Below, one piece after another: positions 35,001 through 45,027 of a stretch of 64,000 nucleotides of DNA. Each line of letters opens with the position of its first letter. Position 1 is the stretch's first letter. Source of the stretch: Pegoplata infirma (lineage: Eukaryota; Arthropoda; Insecta; Diptera; Anthomyiidae); assembly GCA_963921195.1 (NCBI GenBank), contig OY992537.1:63972400-64036399 (forward strand), given 5' to 3'. The notes beneath the pieces are model-generated. The model ran no database searches, was not told where the DNA came from, and was given only the letters and a program-made list of their open reading frames with translations. The position numbers were made by a program, and so were the translations under genes.

Positions 35001-38000
35001 GCGTAAAAATATTTTTGAGTGACAAAAAAACGTTGTAAAATATTTTTGTGACTTACCAATGTTTTTAAAACATGTTTAAGGCTTTTCAACACATGAATTT
35101 AAGGTGAAACTAATCTGAAATTCACGGTTTTGCTTATAACTTTTGAACCACTGAGCCAATATGGCTGAAATTCAATACGAACCAGGCCAGGGGAACGACA
35201 AATTTATATGCCAGATTTGCCTTTCGAAATTTTTTCTCGTAAATTCACGAAAAACCCTTGCCTAAATTCAGTCTTTTGCTAATAACTTTTGAACCACTGA
35301 ACCGATTTGGCGGAAATTCAATACGAACTAGATTGGTAAGATACAAAAATATTTTACAACGCTTTTTTGTCACTCAAAAAAATTTTTACACTAAAAAAAA
35401 ATGAAATACTCTCGAAAAAAATTTTAAACTCAAAAAAAATTTACACTAAAAAAAAATTTTGTAAATTATTTTTTTTTTTCAAAAATTACTAAAAAAAAGT
35501 TTTTTTACACAAAATAAAATATTTCTAATCAAAAATGTTAATTTTTTCACTTTAGAAAATTTACTATCACTTAAAAAGGTCATTGTGGAGTGAATTTCGG
35601 CAAGGGTTTTTCGCGATATTACACGTAAACTTTCGATCTATTATTTTGAGGGTGCTTAAGCTTAGCATATATATTTATCGTTTCCCTGGTCTAGTTCGTA
35701 TTGAATTTCAGCCAAATCGGTTCAGTGGTTCAAAAGTTATTAGCAAAACAGTGAATTTCAGATTGGTTACCCCTTAAATTCGCGTGTTAAACAAACCGAG
35801 CTTTAAAATAACAAGCTTTAAAAACATTGGTAAGCCACAAAATTACTTTACAACGTATTTTTGTCACTCAAAATTTTTTGTACACTAAAAAAAATTTACA
35901 CTCGAAAAAATTATACACTGAAAAAAAAAATGTGATTTTTCTTCTCCTTTTTTACGAAAATGACAAAAAAATTTTTACTTGAAATAAAAAATTCCTAATC
36001 AAAATTGTTAATTTTTGTTTACGTTAAAAAGTTTACTATCCTTTAAAAATGACATTGTGGAGGGTATTCATAGATTCGGCCAAGTAAAATTTAACTTTTC
36101 TACTTGTTTTAAATGTTTCTTTTTGTTAATTTTTAAACAATATTACTACAAAATAAACTAAAAAATACGTTTTCACAAGTTGGTTTAAATTACACCAGTA
36201 AACACTCATTTTCCGGCTTTAATTCTGATGATAAATTTTAGTAGTCTTTAGCAGGGGCGTATCCAGGATTTTATTTCGGTGGGGGCCCAAATTTTTTTTT
36301 TCAATATTTTTTTTACAAAGAATTTACAATAAGCCTTTTTTAAAGTGTGAATTGTATCAGATGCTGATATATTTTTACAAAGAAGATTATCAGAATCTAA
36401 TTTTTTTTTAAAAGAAAAGTCTAAGATTCTACACAGAAAATAATATCGTTTATTTAATTTTAATTAAAACTTTAATTGTTTTTAAATTTAATATTAATTA
36501 AATTTTTAATTAATATAATTAATTGTTTAATTAAATTTTTAACTTGATTTTAATTAACATTTTAATTGTTTTTAAACTTAAAATTAATTAAATATTTAAT
36601 TAATATAATTAATTGTTTAATTAAATTTTTAGCTTCAGTAATTTTTTTTTTTTTTTGTGTTTTGTTCTCCATGTGCGCGCGAGTGTGTGTTTTTTCTTGC
36701 ATTGTATGACATGCAAAGAAAGATACGTAAGTATAAACAGTTTGCTGAAAGTTTTTTTTATTTCTCATATAGTTTTTTGAATTCTCATTTTGTTTATAGT
36801 TTTATGTGTATGTATATAAAAGGTTTATAATCAACTTTATAAAATTGTCTTAGTGACTTTGTCTTTACGGCATAAATGTATTTGGTAAAGTTTGAAGAAA
36901 CATTTTTTTGTACTATTTTATTTAAAAAAAGTGTTTTTTTAAATTATTTATTTTTAGAAATGTATTGTTTTTAATTTATTTTTTTAATTTATAGAATTAA
37001 AAATTTTAATTGTTTTTAAAAATTTTTCTAATTAAAACTTTATTTATTTTTTTTTTTTTAATTTTAATTAAATTTTTTAATTTATAGTATTAAAATTTTA
37101 ATTAAATAAATATCCATTTATTTTTAATTAACGACATACAAATATTTTTAATTTATTTGCGCATTTTAGTGATTGGTCCGGATTTAATTAATTTTTTAAT
37201 TAAATCTACGAATTTTTTAATTAAATATTTTTTTTATTTTTTTCTGTGTATGACAATTTCCAGTTTAGACAGTTTTTGTTTTGTTGGAAAACGTTTCTCG
37301 GAAAAAGTCACTTTAGAAAATGATTCTATAAACACATTCATAAAATACTTTTCCAAAAGAAAAGACTCCGGTTGTAAGACATTTTCCCATAATCTGAGAT
37401 ATTTTCAGTTTTTCTCAGATTCTGAAACATTCTACACAAAAGGTTTTAGATTCAGAGAAAATCGTTGCTTTTTCTATAAGAAAAATTAATCACATTCCGA
37501 GACCATTTTAAAAAGAAAACAGTATAAAAAAGCCTTAGATTCTAAAACATTTTTCCTAAAGAAAAACTCTCGGATTCTGAGAAAAATTTTTTTAGAAAAA
37601 ATCTAAGATTATTAGACATTTTTCCTATAGAAAAAGTCTCAGATTCTTAGACATTTTTCCTTTAGAAAAAGTTTATGATTCTGAAACAGTTTTCGTATAG
37701 AAAGTCTAAAATTCTTATGGAAAAAGTCTCAGATTCTCCGACATGTTTCTCACAGAAAAACTCCCAGATTCTTCAACATTTTTCCTATAGAAAATATCTA
37801 AGATTCTTAGACATTTTTTCTACAGAAAATTTCATAGATTCTGAGACATTTTTCCTATAGAAAAAGTCTCAGTTGCTTAAACACTTTTCTATAGAACAAG
37901 TCTCAGAATCTGAGTCATTTTGCCTATAGGAAATTGTCAGATTCTGAAACATTTTTCATATAGAAAACGCCCCAGATTCTGAGACATTTTTCCTAAAGAA

Positions 38001-40956
38001 AAAGTCTCAGATTCTGAAATTTTTTTTCCATAGAAAAATACTCAGATTCTAAAAAATTATTCTTATAGAAAAATAGATTTTTACAATAGAAAAGTCTCAG
38101 ATTTTAAGCATTTTTCTATACAAAAAGTCTCAGCTTGTGTCTCTGAGAAATTTTTCCTTTATACAAAATCTACGATTTTGAGATAATTTTCCTTAAGAAA
38201 AATTCGTTGATTCTGAAACATTTTTCGTAAAAAAAGTTTAACATTTTTCATATAAAAAAGCTTCAGATTCTAAGAATTTTTTTATAGAAAAAATCTAAAA
38301 TTTTGTGACATTTTTCAGACTCATAGACATTATTCCTCTAGAAAGTTCTCAGATGCTGAAACATTTTTTATATAGAAAAGCCTTAGATTCTGAGAGTTTT
38401 TTATAGAAAAAGACTCAGATTCTGAGACATTTTTCCTATAGAAAAAGTCTTAGATTCTGCGAAAAAGGCTAATATTTTAAGGCATTATTGCTATAAAATC
38501 TTAGATTGAGAGACATTTTTTTTAAGAAATAGTCTTGTTCTGAGAAATTTTTCTAAAAGACAAAATCGTATTTAAGATTTGACTACATTTTACTTACAAT
38601 TAGGTCAATTTTTTTGTACATTAAACTTCAGGTTCTAAGATATTTTTTCTGAGAAATTTTTCTAAAAGACAAAATCGTATTTAAGATTTGACTACATTTT
38701 ACTTACAATTAGGTAAATTTTTTTGTACATTAAACTTCAGGTTCTAAGATATTTTTTAGAATCTTAAGTTGAAAAGTTCCAAATCCTAAGAAAAAATTTT
38801 CAGATTTTGAGATTTTTTTAACAGAAAAATTTTTTCAAAAAATTTTTCTTCAAAAAATTTTTGATTCTTAAATGTTTTTCTATTTTTTTAAGAAGATTTT
38901 TAAAATTGTACTTGTTATTTGACACCAAATCCTGAAATTTGAGAAATTATTTCGGGGGGGGGCCCGGGCCCCCGGGCCCCCCCCCCCCCAAAAAACTTAA
39001 CGTTTTTGGTGGTGTTAAATTTTTGATACTTTTAAATTAAATGGCTATATAAAACACTTTATTACTTTAAAAAAGTGAAAAAAATGCATTTTGATAGATT
39101 TGACATGTCTAATTAGAGTCTATTAGAGTCTATTGTTTTTTTTAGTCGCGAAAGTCGCGAAAAATCGCTAAAATTTTTAAAAATCCAAATAATATTTGTA
39201 ATAACATTAAAATATGTCGTAATAACCTTAATATTGATCATTATTAATCATCCTTTGAATAGTTTTAATATTCAGTGAAGGACAATCAGACTTTAAATTA
39301 GTACCTACGGTCAGTACCGTAGTACCGGGAATACCGGTATTCCCGGTTCTCGGTATTACCGGGAAATGGTACCGGTTTCCCGGTTCTTAATTCATTCCCG
39401 GTATTCCCGGGAATACCGGTATTTTCGCTTCCGGTTCTGACGGTATTCCGGGAACTACCGGTATGTATATTTTGTAATATTTTGTAGAATTAAAATTTTT
39501 TCTTTGCTTTTACCAAAAAAAAAAATACAAAATATGTGAAAAACACCATTTCCATTTTATTTTTTTAATTTAAGAAAAAAAAGTTACATGATTTTTAAAT
39601 AATTTTACAAACACAACTAAATATTTCTGAAATACTGATTAATAAAATTATATATTTTATATATATTTTTTTTTTTTGGAGAACCGGTACCAGGATCAGA
39701 ACCGGGAATACCGGTATTCCCGGGAATATGCCTAGAACCGGGAAACCGGTTCCAGAACCGGGAATACCGGTATTCCCGGGAATACCGAGAACCGGGAAAT
39801 GGGGGGCCCTACTTTAAATATTTACAAAAAAAAATCATAAATTATAAAATTTTTTATAAAAAAATGTTCCCATTGAACCACTGCTGTTTCCAACCTTTTA
39901 GAGATACCATAATAGTGTTTCCTAAGAATTTGTTAAGATTTTTATAATGCATCTGGTAATATTTTTCTAAAAACAATTAATCCGCTGGGAAAATTTTTAT
40001 TTCCAAAATATTTAAAAATGTCCCTAAATAAAATTAGTTTATTGAAAATATCTTTATATTTATTTAGCAAAGATTTTATACATTTTTGAAATGCTCTAGT
40101 TCGATAGCTCACATTGATGCACGCGGGCGGCTTTGAAATACTTATTTATAATGTAATTAACCTACAAAGCCTTGCCACGAAAAAAAAAATAATTTTTTTT
40201 TAATATTAAAAGTTATTGACAATTGTCCATATACCCTCTAACACTAGAGTTTATGATATAAAAACAGAAACATTGAGATTCCTTTCTTGTTCTTCTTTCT
40301 TTCTGTATAATGCTTAAGATTTTGTTTGAGCCAATAACGCATTTTAATACTAAAGATCATAAAATGATCATTAAAATTTCCGTTGCGTTTCAAACGCAAT
40401 TAATTTTAGCAAAAATTTTCAAATTTGCAATTATAAAAATTCTAATTAAAAATTTATTTTAAATAAAATTTTGAAAGCAAAGATAATTTTAATATCAATT
40501 TTTTTTAATCAAATTCTCAAGAATTTGTCGTGGGTTTTGTGATGTCTTAGATAACTGTTTGATTTGAAAATTTAGCAAAATGACTTGGCAACAAGATTAA
40601 ATAAAATCCAGATTAGTTCACTTTATGCTTATTAAAAACATTTAACATAATTCAAACTTACTTGCATGGGATATGCCCTACGATTGGAGGGTTGCACTAT
40701 AACTTTAACACCCTGTTTAACCATTTTTTGTACATGTGAGGGACCTAAAGCAGCTCTACGTTCCCAAACTGATTGATCTTCACGTCTAATGGCAATCACT
40801 TTACCTTTTCCGTGCTAAGAAACCAAATAAAAAAATTTAATTATTTTCGAACTCATATCACAATTTTGAACATCTTACATGACGATATCTAAAAAATGTT
40901 TTTGCAACAACATCCCGAGTCGGTAGTGCTGCACGACACTGCAGTAGACGCATCAT
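17109..40956 (-). CDS. LKRSDH: Bifunctional lysine-ketoglutarate reductase / saccharopine dehydrogenase (alpha-aminoadipic semialdehyde synthase), 7 coding exons
   Basis: Mitochondrial enzyme of lysine catabolism. The N-terminal half condenses lysine and 2-oxoglutarate to saccharopine; the C-terminal half oxidises saccharopine to glutamate and alpha-aminoadipic semialdehyde. Seven exons with GT-AG introns join in frame (78+153+556+575+71+1085+299 = 2817 nt; 938 residues plus stop), close to the usual animal size of about 930. Residues 1-26 form a basic, acid-poor leader typical of mitochondrial targeting. The LKR half spans about 27-477 and contains [10 protein letters not shown] near its start and the nucleotide-binding motif GSGNVSQGA at 230-238. 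The SDH half starts near 493 with a Rossmann motif, GAGMVSAP, at 499-506. No stop or frameshift was seen in the joined frame. Introns are 64, 16221, 342, 63, 4278 and 63 bp; the two large ones are filled by transposons. The start is the first of two adjacent ATGs; 5' UTR exons were not identified. Identity is confident from family knowledge; symbol follows the Drosophila orthologue. Confidence 0.95.
17471..18555 (-). CDS. LKRSDH: LKRSDH coding exon 6 (saccharopine dehydrogenase domain)
   Basis: Completes codon 478 and encodes residues 479-839. After a short linker ([16 protein letters not shown]) the SDH Rossmann fold begins at [31 protein letters not shown] and [19 protein letters not shown] are typical of the substrate-binding part of saccharopine dehydrogenases. 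Acceptor TTCCAG|C; donor TTTTG|GTAAGA, phase 1. The reading frame runs open past the acceptor on its 5' side, but those extra residues are intronic. Confidence 0.96.
19927..20275 (+). pseudogene. RNase H domain of the intronic LINE
   Basis: Reads [31 protein letters not shown] and [18 protein letters not shown], which hold the Asp/Glu/Asp/Asp positions typical of LINE RNase H. Stops and frame changes interrupt it. Confidence 0.8.
20489..21292. mobile_element. hAT-like MITE with CCGGTTAACCGG palindromes, 804 bp
   Basis: Ends TAGTGTTTAC and, inverted, TAGTGTTTAT. Exact 8-bp target duplication ATAATTGG at 20481-20488 and 21293-21300. Both ends carry clusters of CCGGTTAACCGG and AAACCGGTTAACC. 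The middle is AT-rich and non-coding. It sits inside the LINE between RNase H and the Cys motif. The 8-bp duplication and TAGNG ends are typical of hAT elements. Confidence 0.9.
22834..22904 (-). CDS. LKRSDH: LKRSDH coding exon 5 (end of LKR half)
   Basis: Short 71-nt exon encoding residues 455-477 ([20 protein letters not shown]...) plus two bases of codon 478. Acceptor TTTTAG|GCC, donor AATAA|GTAAGT, phase 2. It joins exon 6 to give Asn at codon 478. Confidence 0.92.
22968..23542 (-). CDS. LKRSDH: LKRSDH coding exon 4 (LKR domain, second part)
   Basis: Completes codon 263 (Ser) and encodes up to residue 454, from [16 protein letters not shown] to FPYQIKS. Contains [20 protein letters not shown], a stretch typical of the AlaDH/PNT-like C-terminal part of LKR. 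Acceptor TTTTAG|GT, donor TCG|GTAGGA, phase 0. Confidence 0.95.
23610..23825. repeat. Diverged satellite-like repeat in LKRSDH intron 3
   Basis: Contains 'aaaaattctcagattctgagacatttttcgta' type units and several decayed ones. It is the same motif as the 35-bp satellite of elements A and B and fills most of this 342-bp intron. Confidence 0.8.
23885..24440 (-). CDS. LKRSDH: LKRSDH coding exon 3 (LKR core)
   Basis: Encodes residues 78-262 and the first base of codon 263. It starts [12 protein letters not shown] after acceptor ATAG and ends SEHG. It holds most of the LKR catalytic region, including [16 protein letters not shown] at 188-203 and the dinucleotide-binding GSGNVSQGA at 230-238. Donor GGAA|GTAAGT, phase 1. 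Confidence 0.95.
25224..26915. mobile_element. hAT-like element TAGGGATGAGATTT, nested, 1692 bp
   Basis: Ends TAGGGATGAGATTTCCATGCA and, inverted, TAGGGATGAGATTTTCATGCA. Exact 8-bp duplication GTAATGAG at 25216-25223 and 26916-26923. Subterminal TGCATATTTT repeats on both sides. It contains the element at 25402-26510. Confidence 0.9.
25402..26510. mobile_element. hAT-like foldback element TAGAGTGTCCC, innermost, 1109 bp
   Basis: Ends TAGAGTGTCCCTTATTTTGG, nearly perfect inverted arms of at least 190 bp, and exact 8-bp duplication GTGCATAT at 25394-25401 and 26511-26518. The interior also has a triplicated segment including 'cgataaagatgtcaca'. The flanks are rich in GTGCATAT, so the duplication alone is weak; the end symmetry supports it. 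Confidence 0.87.
27898..29090. mobile_element. CACTCAAAATAAT element, copy 1, 1193 bp with nested insertion
   Basis: Ends CACTCAAAATAATCACTCTG and, inverted, CACTCAAAATAATTACTCTG, flanked by TA on both sides. Shares the internal phrase 'actctgctgagccagcagaa' with the copy at 46410-47432. It carries an extra 440 bp (28366-28805) absent from that copy. Confidence 0.9.
28366..28805. mobile_element. 440-bp insertion inside the CACTCAAAATAAT element
   Basis: Flanked by CTGTATTA and CCGTATTA (8 bp, one mismatch). The copy at 46410-47432 reads straight through as ACCGTATTACAGAGC, giving an empty-site comparison. The inner ends share inverted 'AACTTGTTTTTG' sequence. hAT-like by duplication length. 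Confidence 0.78.
30011..30603. mobile_element. MULE-like element built of ATAATCCCC palindromes, 593 bp
   Basis: Long inverted ends beginning GGTGACATGACATAATCCCC and GGTGACAGGACATAATCCCC. Flanked by a 9-bp duplication CTTTAAGTA at 30002-30010 and 30604-30612. Inside, CCCCATAATGG/CCATTATGGGG and CGGTCATAATCCCCA recur on both strands. A 9-bp duplication with long inverted ends fits Mutator-like elements. Overlapping ORFs on both strands come from the repeat, not genes. Confidence 0.82.
30620..31110. repeat. TTTAATTAA-type element remnant
   Basis: Contains 'gagtaattttttaattgacgcaattaaaaatttactcaaaa', shared with 2912-3514 and 15000-15470. The ends are degraded. Confidence 0.6.
31777..31999 (-). 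mobile_element. tRNA-derived SINE with target duplications
   Basis: Minus strand: tRNA-like head with box A-like TAGGCTAGTTGGTAGC and box B GGTTCGATTCC (GTGGG/CCCAC T-stem), then about 110 bp of body ending in AATAAAATAAAAAAAAA. Flanked by TTTTAGCAAAATA on both sides. The acceptor stem has mismatches and the anticodon arm does not fold well, so it is not a working tRNA. Unusually, a run of about 30 A lies on its 5' side. Confidence 0.72.
31886..31963 (-). other. tRNA-like head of the SINE
   Basis: D-arm GCT/AGC and a perfect 5-bp T-stem are visible; acceptor GCCCCAG against CAGAGGC has two mismatches. Treated as a pseudo-tRNA with internal RNA polymerase III promoter boxes. Confidence 0.6.
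32404..32859. mobile_element. CAC-ended short element, 456 bp
   Basis: Begins CACTCAAAATATTTTGTAAG and ends ...TTTTCTAGGTG, flanked by TA on both sides. The interior has paired 'aaaacaactttaact' / 'agttattttaactgtt' phrases; similar to 12140-12536. Confidence 0.7.
33759..33951. mobile_element. CACTAAAAAAAA element, 193 bp (TACAAG family)
   Basis: Ends CACTAAAAAAAACATTG and, inverted, CACTGAAAAAAAATCTG, flanked by TA. Contains 'aaaataggaggtagc' and 'aatttac' phrases shared with 49393-49793, 53849-54350 and 56930-57351. Confidence 0.78.
34272..34498. repeat. Small inverted repeat around 'tttacttgtatagtgtcat'
   Basis: 'gcttatttacttgtatagtgtcataact' at 34285 and its inverse at 34440-34470, with a further partial copy to 34498. 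Function unknown. Confidence 0.7.
34749..36110. mobile_element. Foldback element of the TTCGGC family, about 1.36 kb
   Basis: Inverted ends beginning AACAAGTAGGAAAGTTAAAT and AACAAGTAGAAAAGTTAAAT, followed by GGCCGAATCTATGAATACCC on both sides. A second, inner pair (34795-35060 and 35345-35585) is also inverted. Between them are copies of 'cttttgaaccactgaaccgat'. No coding capacity. Confidence 0.82.
36432..37248. mobile_element. CACAGAAAA-ended TTAATTAA-rich element, 817 bp
   Basis: Ends CACAGAAAATAAT and, inverted, CACAGAAAAAAATAA, flanked by TA. The body is dominated by TTTAATTAAA-like sequence. Inserted into the decayed satellite ('aagattcTA'). Confidence 0.78.
38540..38757. repeat. 109-bp tandem duplication
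   Basis: Two adjacent copies starting CTGAGAAATTTTTCTAAAAG and differing by very few bases, so the duplication is recent compared with the satellite around it. Confidence 0.88.
39299..39811. mobile_element. hAT-like MITE with CCGGTATTCCCGG palindromes, 513 bp
   Basis: Begins TAGTACCTACGG and ends ...GGGGGGCCCTA. Exact 8-bp duplication CTTTAAAT at 39291-39298 and 39812-39819. Both sides are dense in ACCGGGAATACCGGTATTCC-like palindromes; the centre is AT-rich. Confidence 0.87.
39820..40640. other. Intron 2 DNA near exon 2, no feature
   Basis: AT-rich, lower repeat content than the rest of the intron. Nothing recognised. Confidence 0.5.
40662..40814 (-). CDS. LKRSDH: LKRSDH coding exon 2
   Basis: Encodes residues 27-77 ([13 protein letters not shown] ... 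NRRAYPMQ), the start of the LKR domain. Acceptor TTAG|CAC and donor CAA|GTAAGT, both phase 0. It is isolated from exon 3 by a 16.2 kb intron. Confidence 0.93.
40879..40956 (-). CDS. LKRSDH: LKRSDH coding exon 1 (mitochondrial leader)
   Basis: Encodes residues 1-26, starting MMRLLQC and ending FFRYRH. Four arginines and one lysine against a single aspartate fit a mitochondrial presequence. The donor is CAT|GTAAGA in phase 0, and the following intron is only 64 bp. ATGs at 40956 and 40953 are adjacent; the first is used here but either could serve. Confidence 0.85.
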
Positions 40957-43909
40957 TTTATTACACTTATCAACAACAAAATTTATTACTTTAATTTTCG
41001 TTTTTTTAATTATTTTTATTTTTATTTTTAATATTTAAATTTCTCACTGTATCCGCATTAAGATCCGTTTTCTTCAACGTTTGAAATGTTTCTGAAATTA
41101 ATCGCTTAAGAGTCGAGCCCCTATCAGATTGGACGATGTGTTCGAGTACATATAAGTACAATATGATTATTTTCTCAATTCTGATGGTGGCGCAAAAATT
41201 TATTTCATTCGTTTTTAATTTATGTTGTTTGTTGTGTTTAAACTCTCGCTTTTTTACTCATGGTTAGCATATGAAGCTGATAAGAGATTTTGAGAATCCA
41301 ACGCAAAACACACCAAAAAAAAAAATTCAAATAAGTATAGTGTGTTGATAACACTGATCCTATATAAACAAATTGTGTTACCACCGATTCATGATTATCA
41401 ATATAGTGATGAGTTGTTGGTTTAAGTTGGAGATAAGAGCGTGAGTGGTTTAAGGTTAACTTGTAGTCACGCTATCTAGATAAAGTGAAAAGATTATATT
41501 CGAATGCGACAAATTTTTAAAAAACTTTGACAAAATTTTTTTTTTTTTTTCAATCTGTTTTGAGTTAAAACCATAATGAAGGAGTTAAATAATCTTTGGC
41601 TAAAACTTTGGGATGGACAGAGGGGACCCCATGGTGGCACCCTCTGCCAACCCCAACCGTAACTTTTTTGCCCTACTCACTTTCAGCCTTCAACAATCTG
41701 CGAGAGAGCATAAAATTAATAACCAAAACCGGATCCACATCATGCAATTCAGCCGATGTGGCTGGCTTCGATTAAAGTTTTGATTTTTCGGAAAATTTTT
41801 ACCAAAAAAATATAAAATAAAAAAATCGTCATTTTTGGAATTTTTTGATAAATTTCAAATGGCGATATCTCGAACCCCGGTTTCAGAAATTTTTTGATAT
41901 TCGAATTCAGCATGCCAAAATTAATAATTTATCTCAAAATTTTAGATTTTGGTGGAAATTTTACAAACATTTGATTAAAGGGAGCCACGGGTTAAAATGA
42001 TCAGATTTGTTAAAAGAGTTAAAGGAACGAAATTTTAGAAAAATTTCTTGAACTTAGGAAAAAGTCGCCATTTTTTGCAAATTTCAAAAGTGATATCTGG
42101 AAAATTTGTCGACCGATTTTAATTTTTTTGATATTCGTGTAATCTAAAACGAATATCAAAAATATCGTATAATCTAAAACTTTAATCGTCAGACTCCATT
42201 TTATTTGATAAGCCTAAAATTTGTTCCACATAAGTTTTAGGGCAAGTAGAATACACATTTTTCCGGATATTCAAAATTGGAAGAAAAACTTTTTTGCCAT
42301 ACCAGAAACTGGAGCTGTAATGGACAGGTTATGTTTGGAAATGGTCAAAATCCGACAAGCGGGAAAAAGTTTTCTCCTTTAAGATGTTTAAGAAGAAACG
42401 ATCTAGGGGATAAAGTTTTTTACTTACCCCCCTCCCCCCCCCTTTTTAGGAAGAATACATTAACTCAGTATTAAAAAACATTACTTATATCTCTTCAGAT
42501 TAATTCTATGTATGTGCGAGTCACGTGCTCATCTCTAGATTATCGACATTTGTTGTGAGTGCAATAAAAACGATAATTCTGTTCAACATAATATTAGATT
42601 GGGTTTTTTCCCAAAATATTTTAAAAGATATCAACTCCGTAGACAACAAACAATAATGAGTGTGGTAAATCATATTATAAGGCAATTGGTAAGAGATTAC
42701 CGACATGTGTAGTTAAAGCAGTATTTATGATAATCCCTACCAATAAGTTATACAGAATTTTTTTCTAAGTGTGTACTTAGAAAAGTATGACATGTTAGTT
42801 GTTTGTAAAAAAAAATCCGCATTAGTTGTTTTCAACTATAAATGTATTTGAAAACAACTAAGGCAAATATAAGGAGTTCCGTCTAAGACTTAAATTTTGA
42901 GGTAAAAAAGATGTGATTTTTGTTTTGATGGCACATCGATGAAAGTTGGCATAAATATTAGAAGCTATTAAAGAATAAGAAATTCGTTCGCGTCAATAAA
43001 ATCGCACAAGGGGGTCAAAAGTTATGGCGGTTTTAAGATTTAGCGGTTTTAAAAACCTTAAAAATATTTTAAAGATTTTTTTTCTACACATTTGTTGCAT
43101 GCGTTATTAAAACATGCCAGGATATATCATTTCTTCTAAAATATAAGATATAAATTTAACCCTTTAATGACCAAACGATTTAAAAAAAATATCTAAGTAT
43201 CTAAAATCGCGATTAATTCGCGGTAAAAGAAAAGTTTCACAATTTTTTATAACATATTTAGGCAATGCGCGTTGGTAAATATTACTGAAAAAAATCACGG
43301 AAAATCGTATCATTGTACCAGTAGTTTAAAAAAAATCGGTGATGCTTTTTTATAACAAAAAAATTTAATATGTTCCAAAAAATCTATAATCATCAAAATT
43401 TTTTAACCCGCCTCTGATTTTATGATGACACACCAAGTGGGCTTTCATTTAAAACAAATTTCATCCGATTTCGTGTAAAGCCTTGGATGTGCCAGATCAA
43501 AACAGGTTTATATAAAATCATCGCGCTTTCCGCTCAGAATGGCTTAAATTAAAAAGTCAAAAAGCAAATCAGTTCTACTCGTTAAGGCAAGTCTTTTGGT
43601 GTATTTAAATTAACATGATGCATTAATTGCTACTAAAAAAAATAGGAAACAGATTTGCAAATTTCGCACAATTTTCAAATATGCCATAAAATGTTTGCAA
43701 TTTATTTTTTATAAACCCGCCAGTGATTTATTTATGTAAACTCACAAAAAACTCGGTTTACGCAAGAGTCCACCAAATTTCGAATGAAACCGCGAATGTG
43801 CCTCGCGAAAAACTAGTATTTTAAAAAAATTACGTTTTTTCTTTCGAACTTTGATCTTCTGAAACTCCTTAACTATTCGTGGCACGTTAACGGGAATAGT
43901 TCCAAAATG
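40957..43909. other. Upstream flank of LKRSDH, no gene seen
   Basis: Contains the putative promoter and 5' UTR (41.0-41.4 kb), with no clear TATA box or initiator that I would defend. 41.5-42.5 kb reads like an old dispersed repeat, with phrases such as 'gatatctcgaa' seen elsewhere. A C-rich run lies near 42430, and ACGTGCTCATCTCTAGA near 42520-42540 resembles an end of the CACGTGA repeat family. No ORF with recognisable homology. Confidence 0.5.
41276..41285 (+). promoter_or_regulatory. Candidate GATA-factor site upstream of LKRSDH
   Basis: GCTGATAAGA matches the WGATAR consensus bound by insect GATA factors. It lies about 320 bp upstream of the LKRSDH ATG. LKRSDH is a metabolic enzyme plausibly expressed in fat body, where GATA factors act, so the site is worth noting. 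A single hexamer match is weak evidence. Confidence 0.22.
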
Positions 43910-45027
43910 TTCACTCAAAAAATTATATTAGTAAAATCAACTGACAATGTCAGTTAAAATAACTACTTTGTAAGTTATTTTGGGGTCAACTACTTTTTCA
44001 GTTAAATCAACTAACAATGTTAGTTATTTTAACTGACAAAAAACAACTGACTTTTACAGTAAAAACTACTTACATTTGTAGTCAAAACAAATAAAATGTA
44101 GTAAAAATAAAAAAATCAATAAATATTTTTTTTTTCAATAAATTTTTCAGAAAAAAAAATTGAAGACCAAAAAAATCGAAAATATATTTTTATTTTTTGG
44201 AAAAAAACTTTGAAATTTTTCAGAGATAAAAAATAAAATTAACAACTTTAAATAACTACACTGTGCTACACCAAAAATATGCAGGGGTTCTCATATGAAA
44301 ATTCGGGTTGGTTGGAGTCCATAGAGTACTGATATACTCATAGTTTTTCTGGATCACTTCGTTAAGTACGTTTTTTATTGGCAAATGTGTTTAAAACGGC
44401 AATTCTCAAATTACAACTTTAAAAAATTATTACTTTGTTAGTTTGCAACCGATTTTCGATTTTATGTATTTTTTTGAAAGGTATAAATCTTACCTTTTAA
44501 AAAATATTAAAAATCTATCAAGAATTGGCTGAGCTACGATCGCTTAAGTAAAAAATAACCGAATTTTTTGAAAAATTTGTCATATTCTTTACACTCTAAG
44601 TTGAAAGTGCATCATTAAACAATTTTTTTTAATTTTTTGTAAAAAAGTATAGTAAAGTAGCTTTCCAAAATACCAAAAAACATAACAATCGGTTAAAAAA
44701 TGAATGAGTTATGCTAAGTTTTGTGATAGGACATTTTTAATTTTTTTCAGAAACGCTTGTAATTCAAGCATTATTCATAAATCTTATTACTACATAGTTG
44801 TAATTTTCTGTGCATATGCATAAAAACTAGAGATGGGACCGTAATTAGATTTGTGCGTGATTCACACATGATCACAAGTGAGCGTGATTGAAAATTAATT
44901 TTACTCACGTGGTTGTGAGTGAGTGTCAGTGTGAGTGGAATAAAAAAATGGGCGTGTCAAGTACTTCCAAATCCTATTTATAACTTTTTGGTTTTGTTTG
45001 AAAAGTATGACTGTTACTTCTTAAACA

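Larger units (their letters stand above)
36252..38990. repeat. Element starting CAGGGGCGTATCCAGG with decayed satellite core
   Basis: Left end CAGGGGCGTATCCAGGATTT followed by GGTGGGGGCCC. The interior (36360-36430 and 37280-38840) is a diverged 'gtctcagattctgagacatttttc(c)tatagaaaaa' array. The right edge is a G/C block (38951-38991). The expected inverse of the left end is not visible. The array is split by the element at 36432-37248. Confidence 0.6.

Noticed and set aside
38951..38991. G/C homopolymer block as a promoter or CpG feature
   Set aside because: It lies at the edge of a decayed repeat whose left end also carries GGGGGCCC, so it is more simply explained as repeat terminus or slippage.
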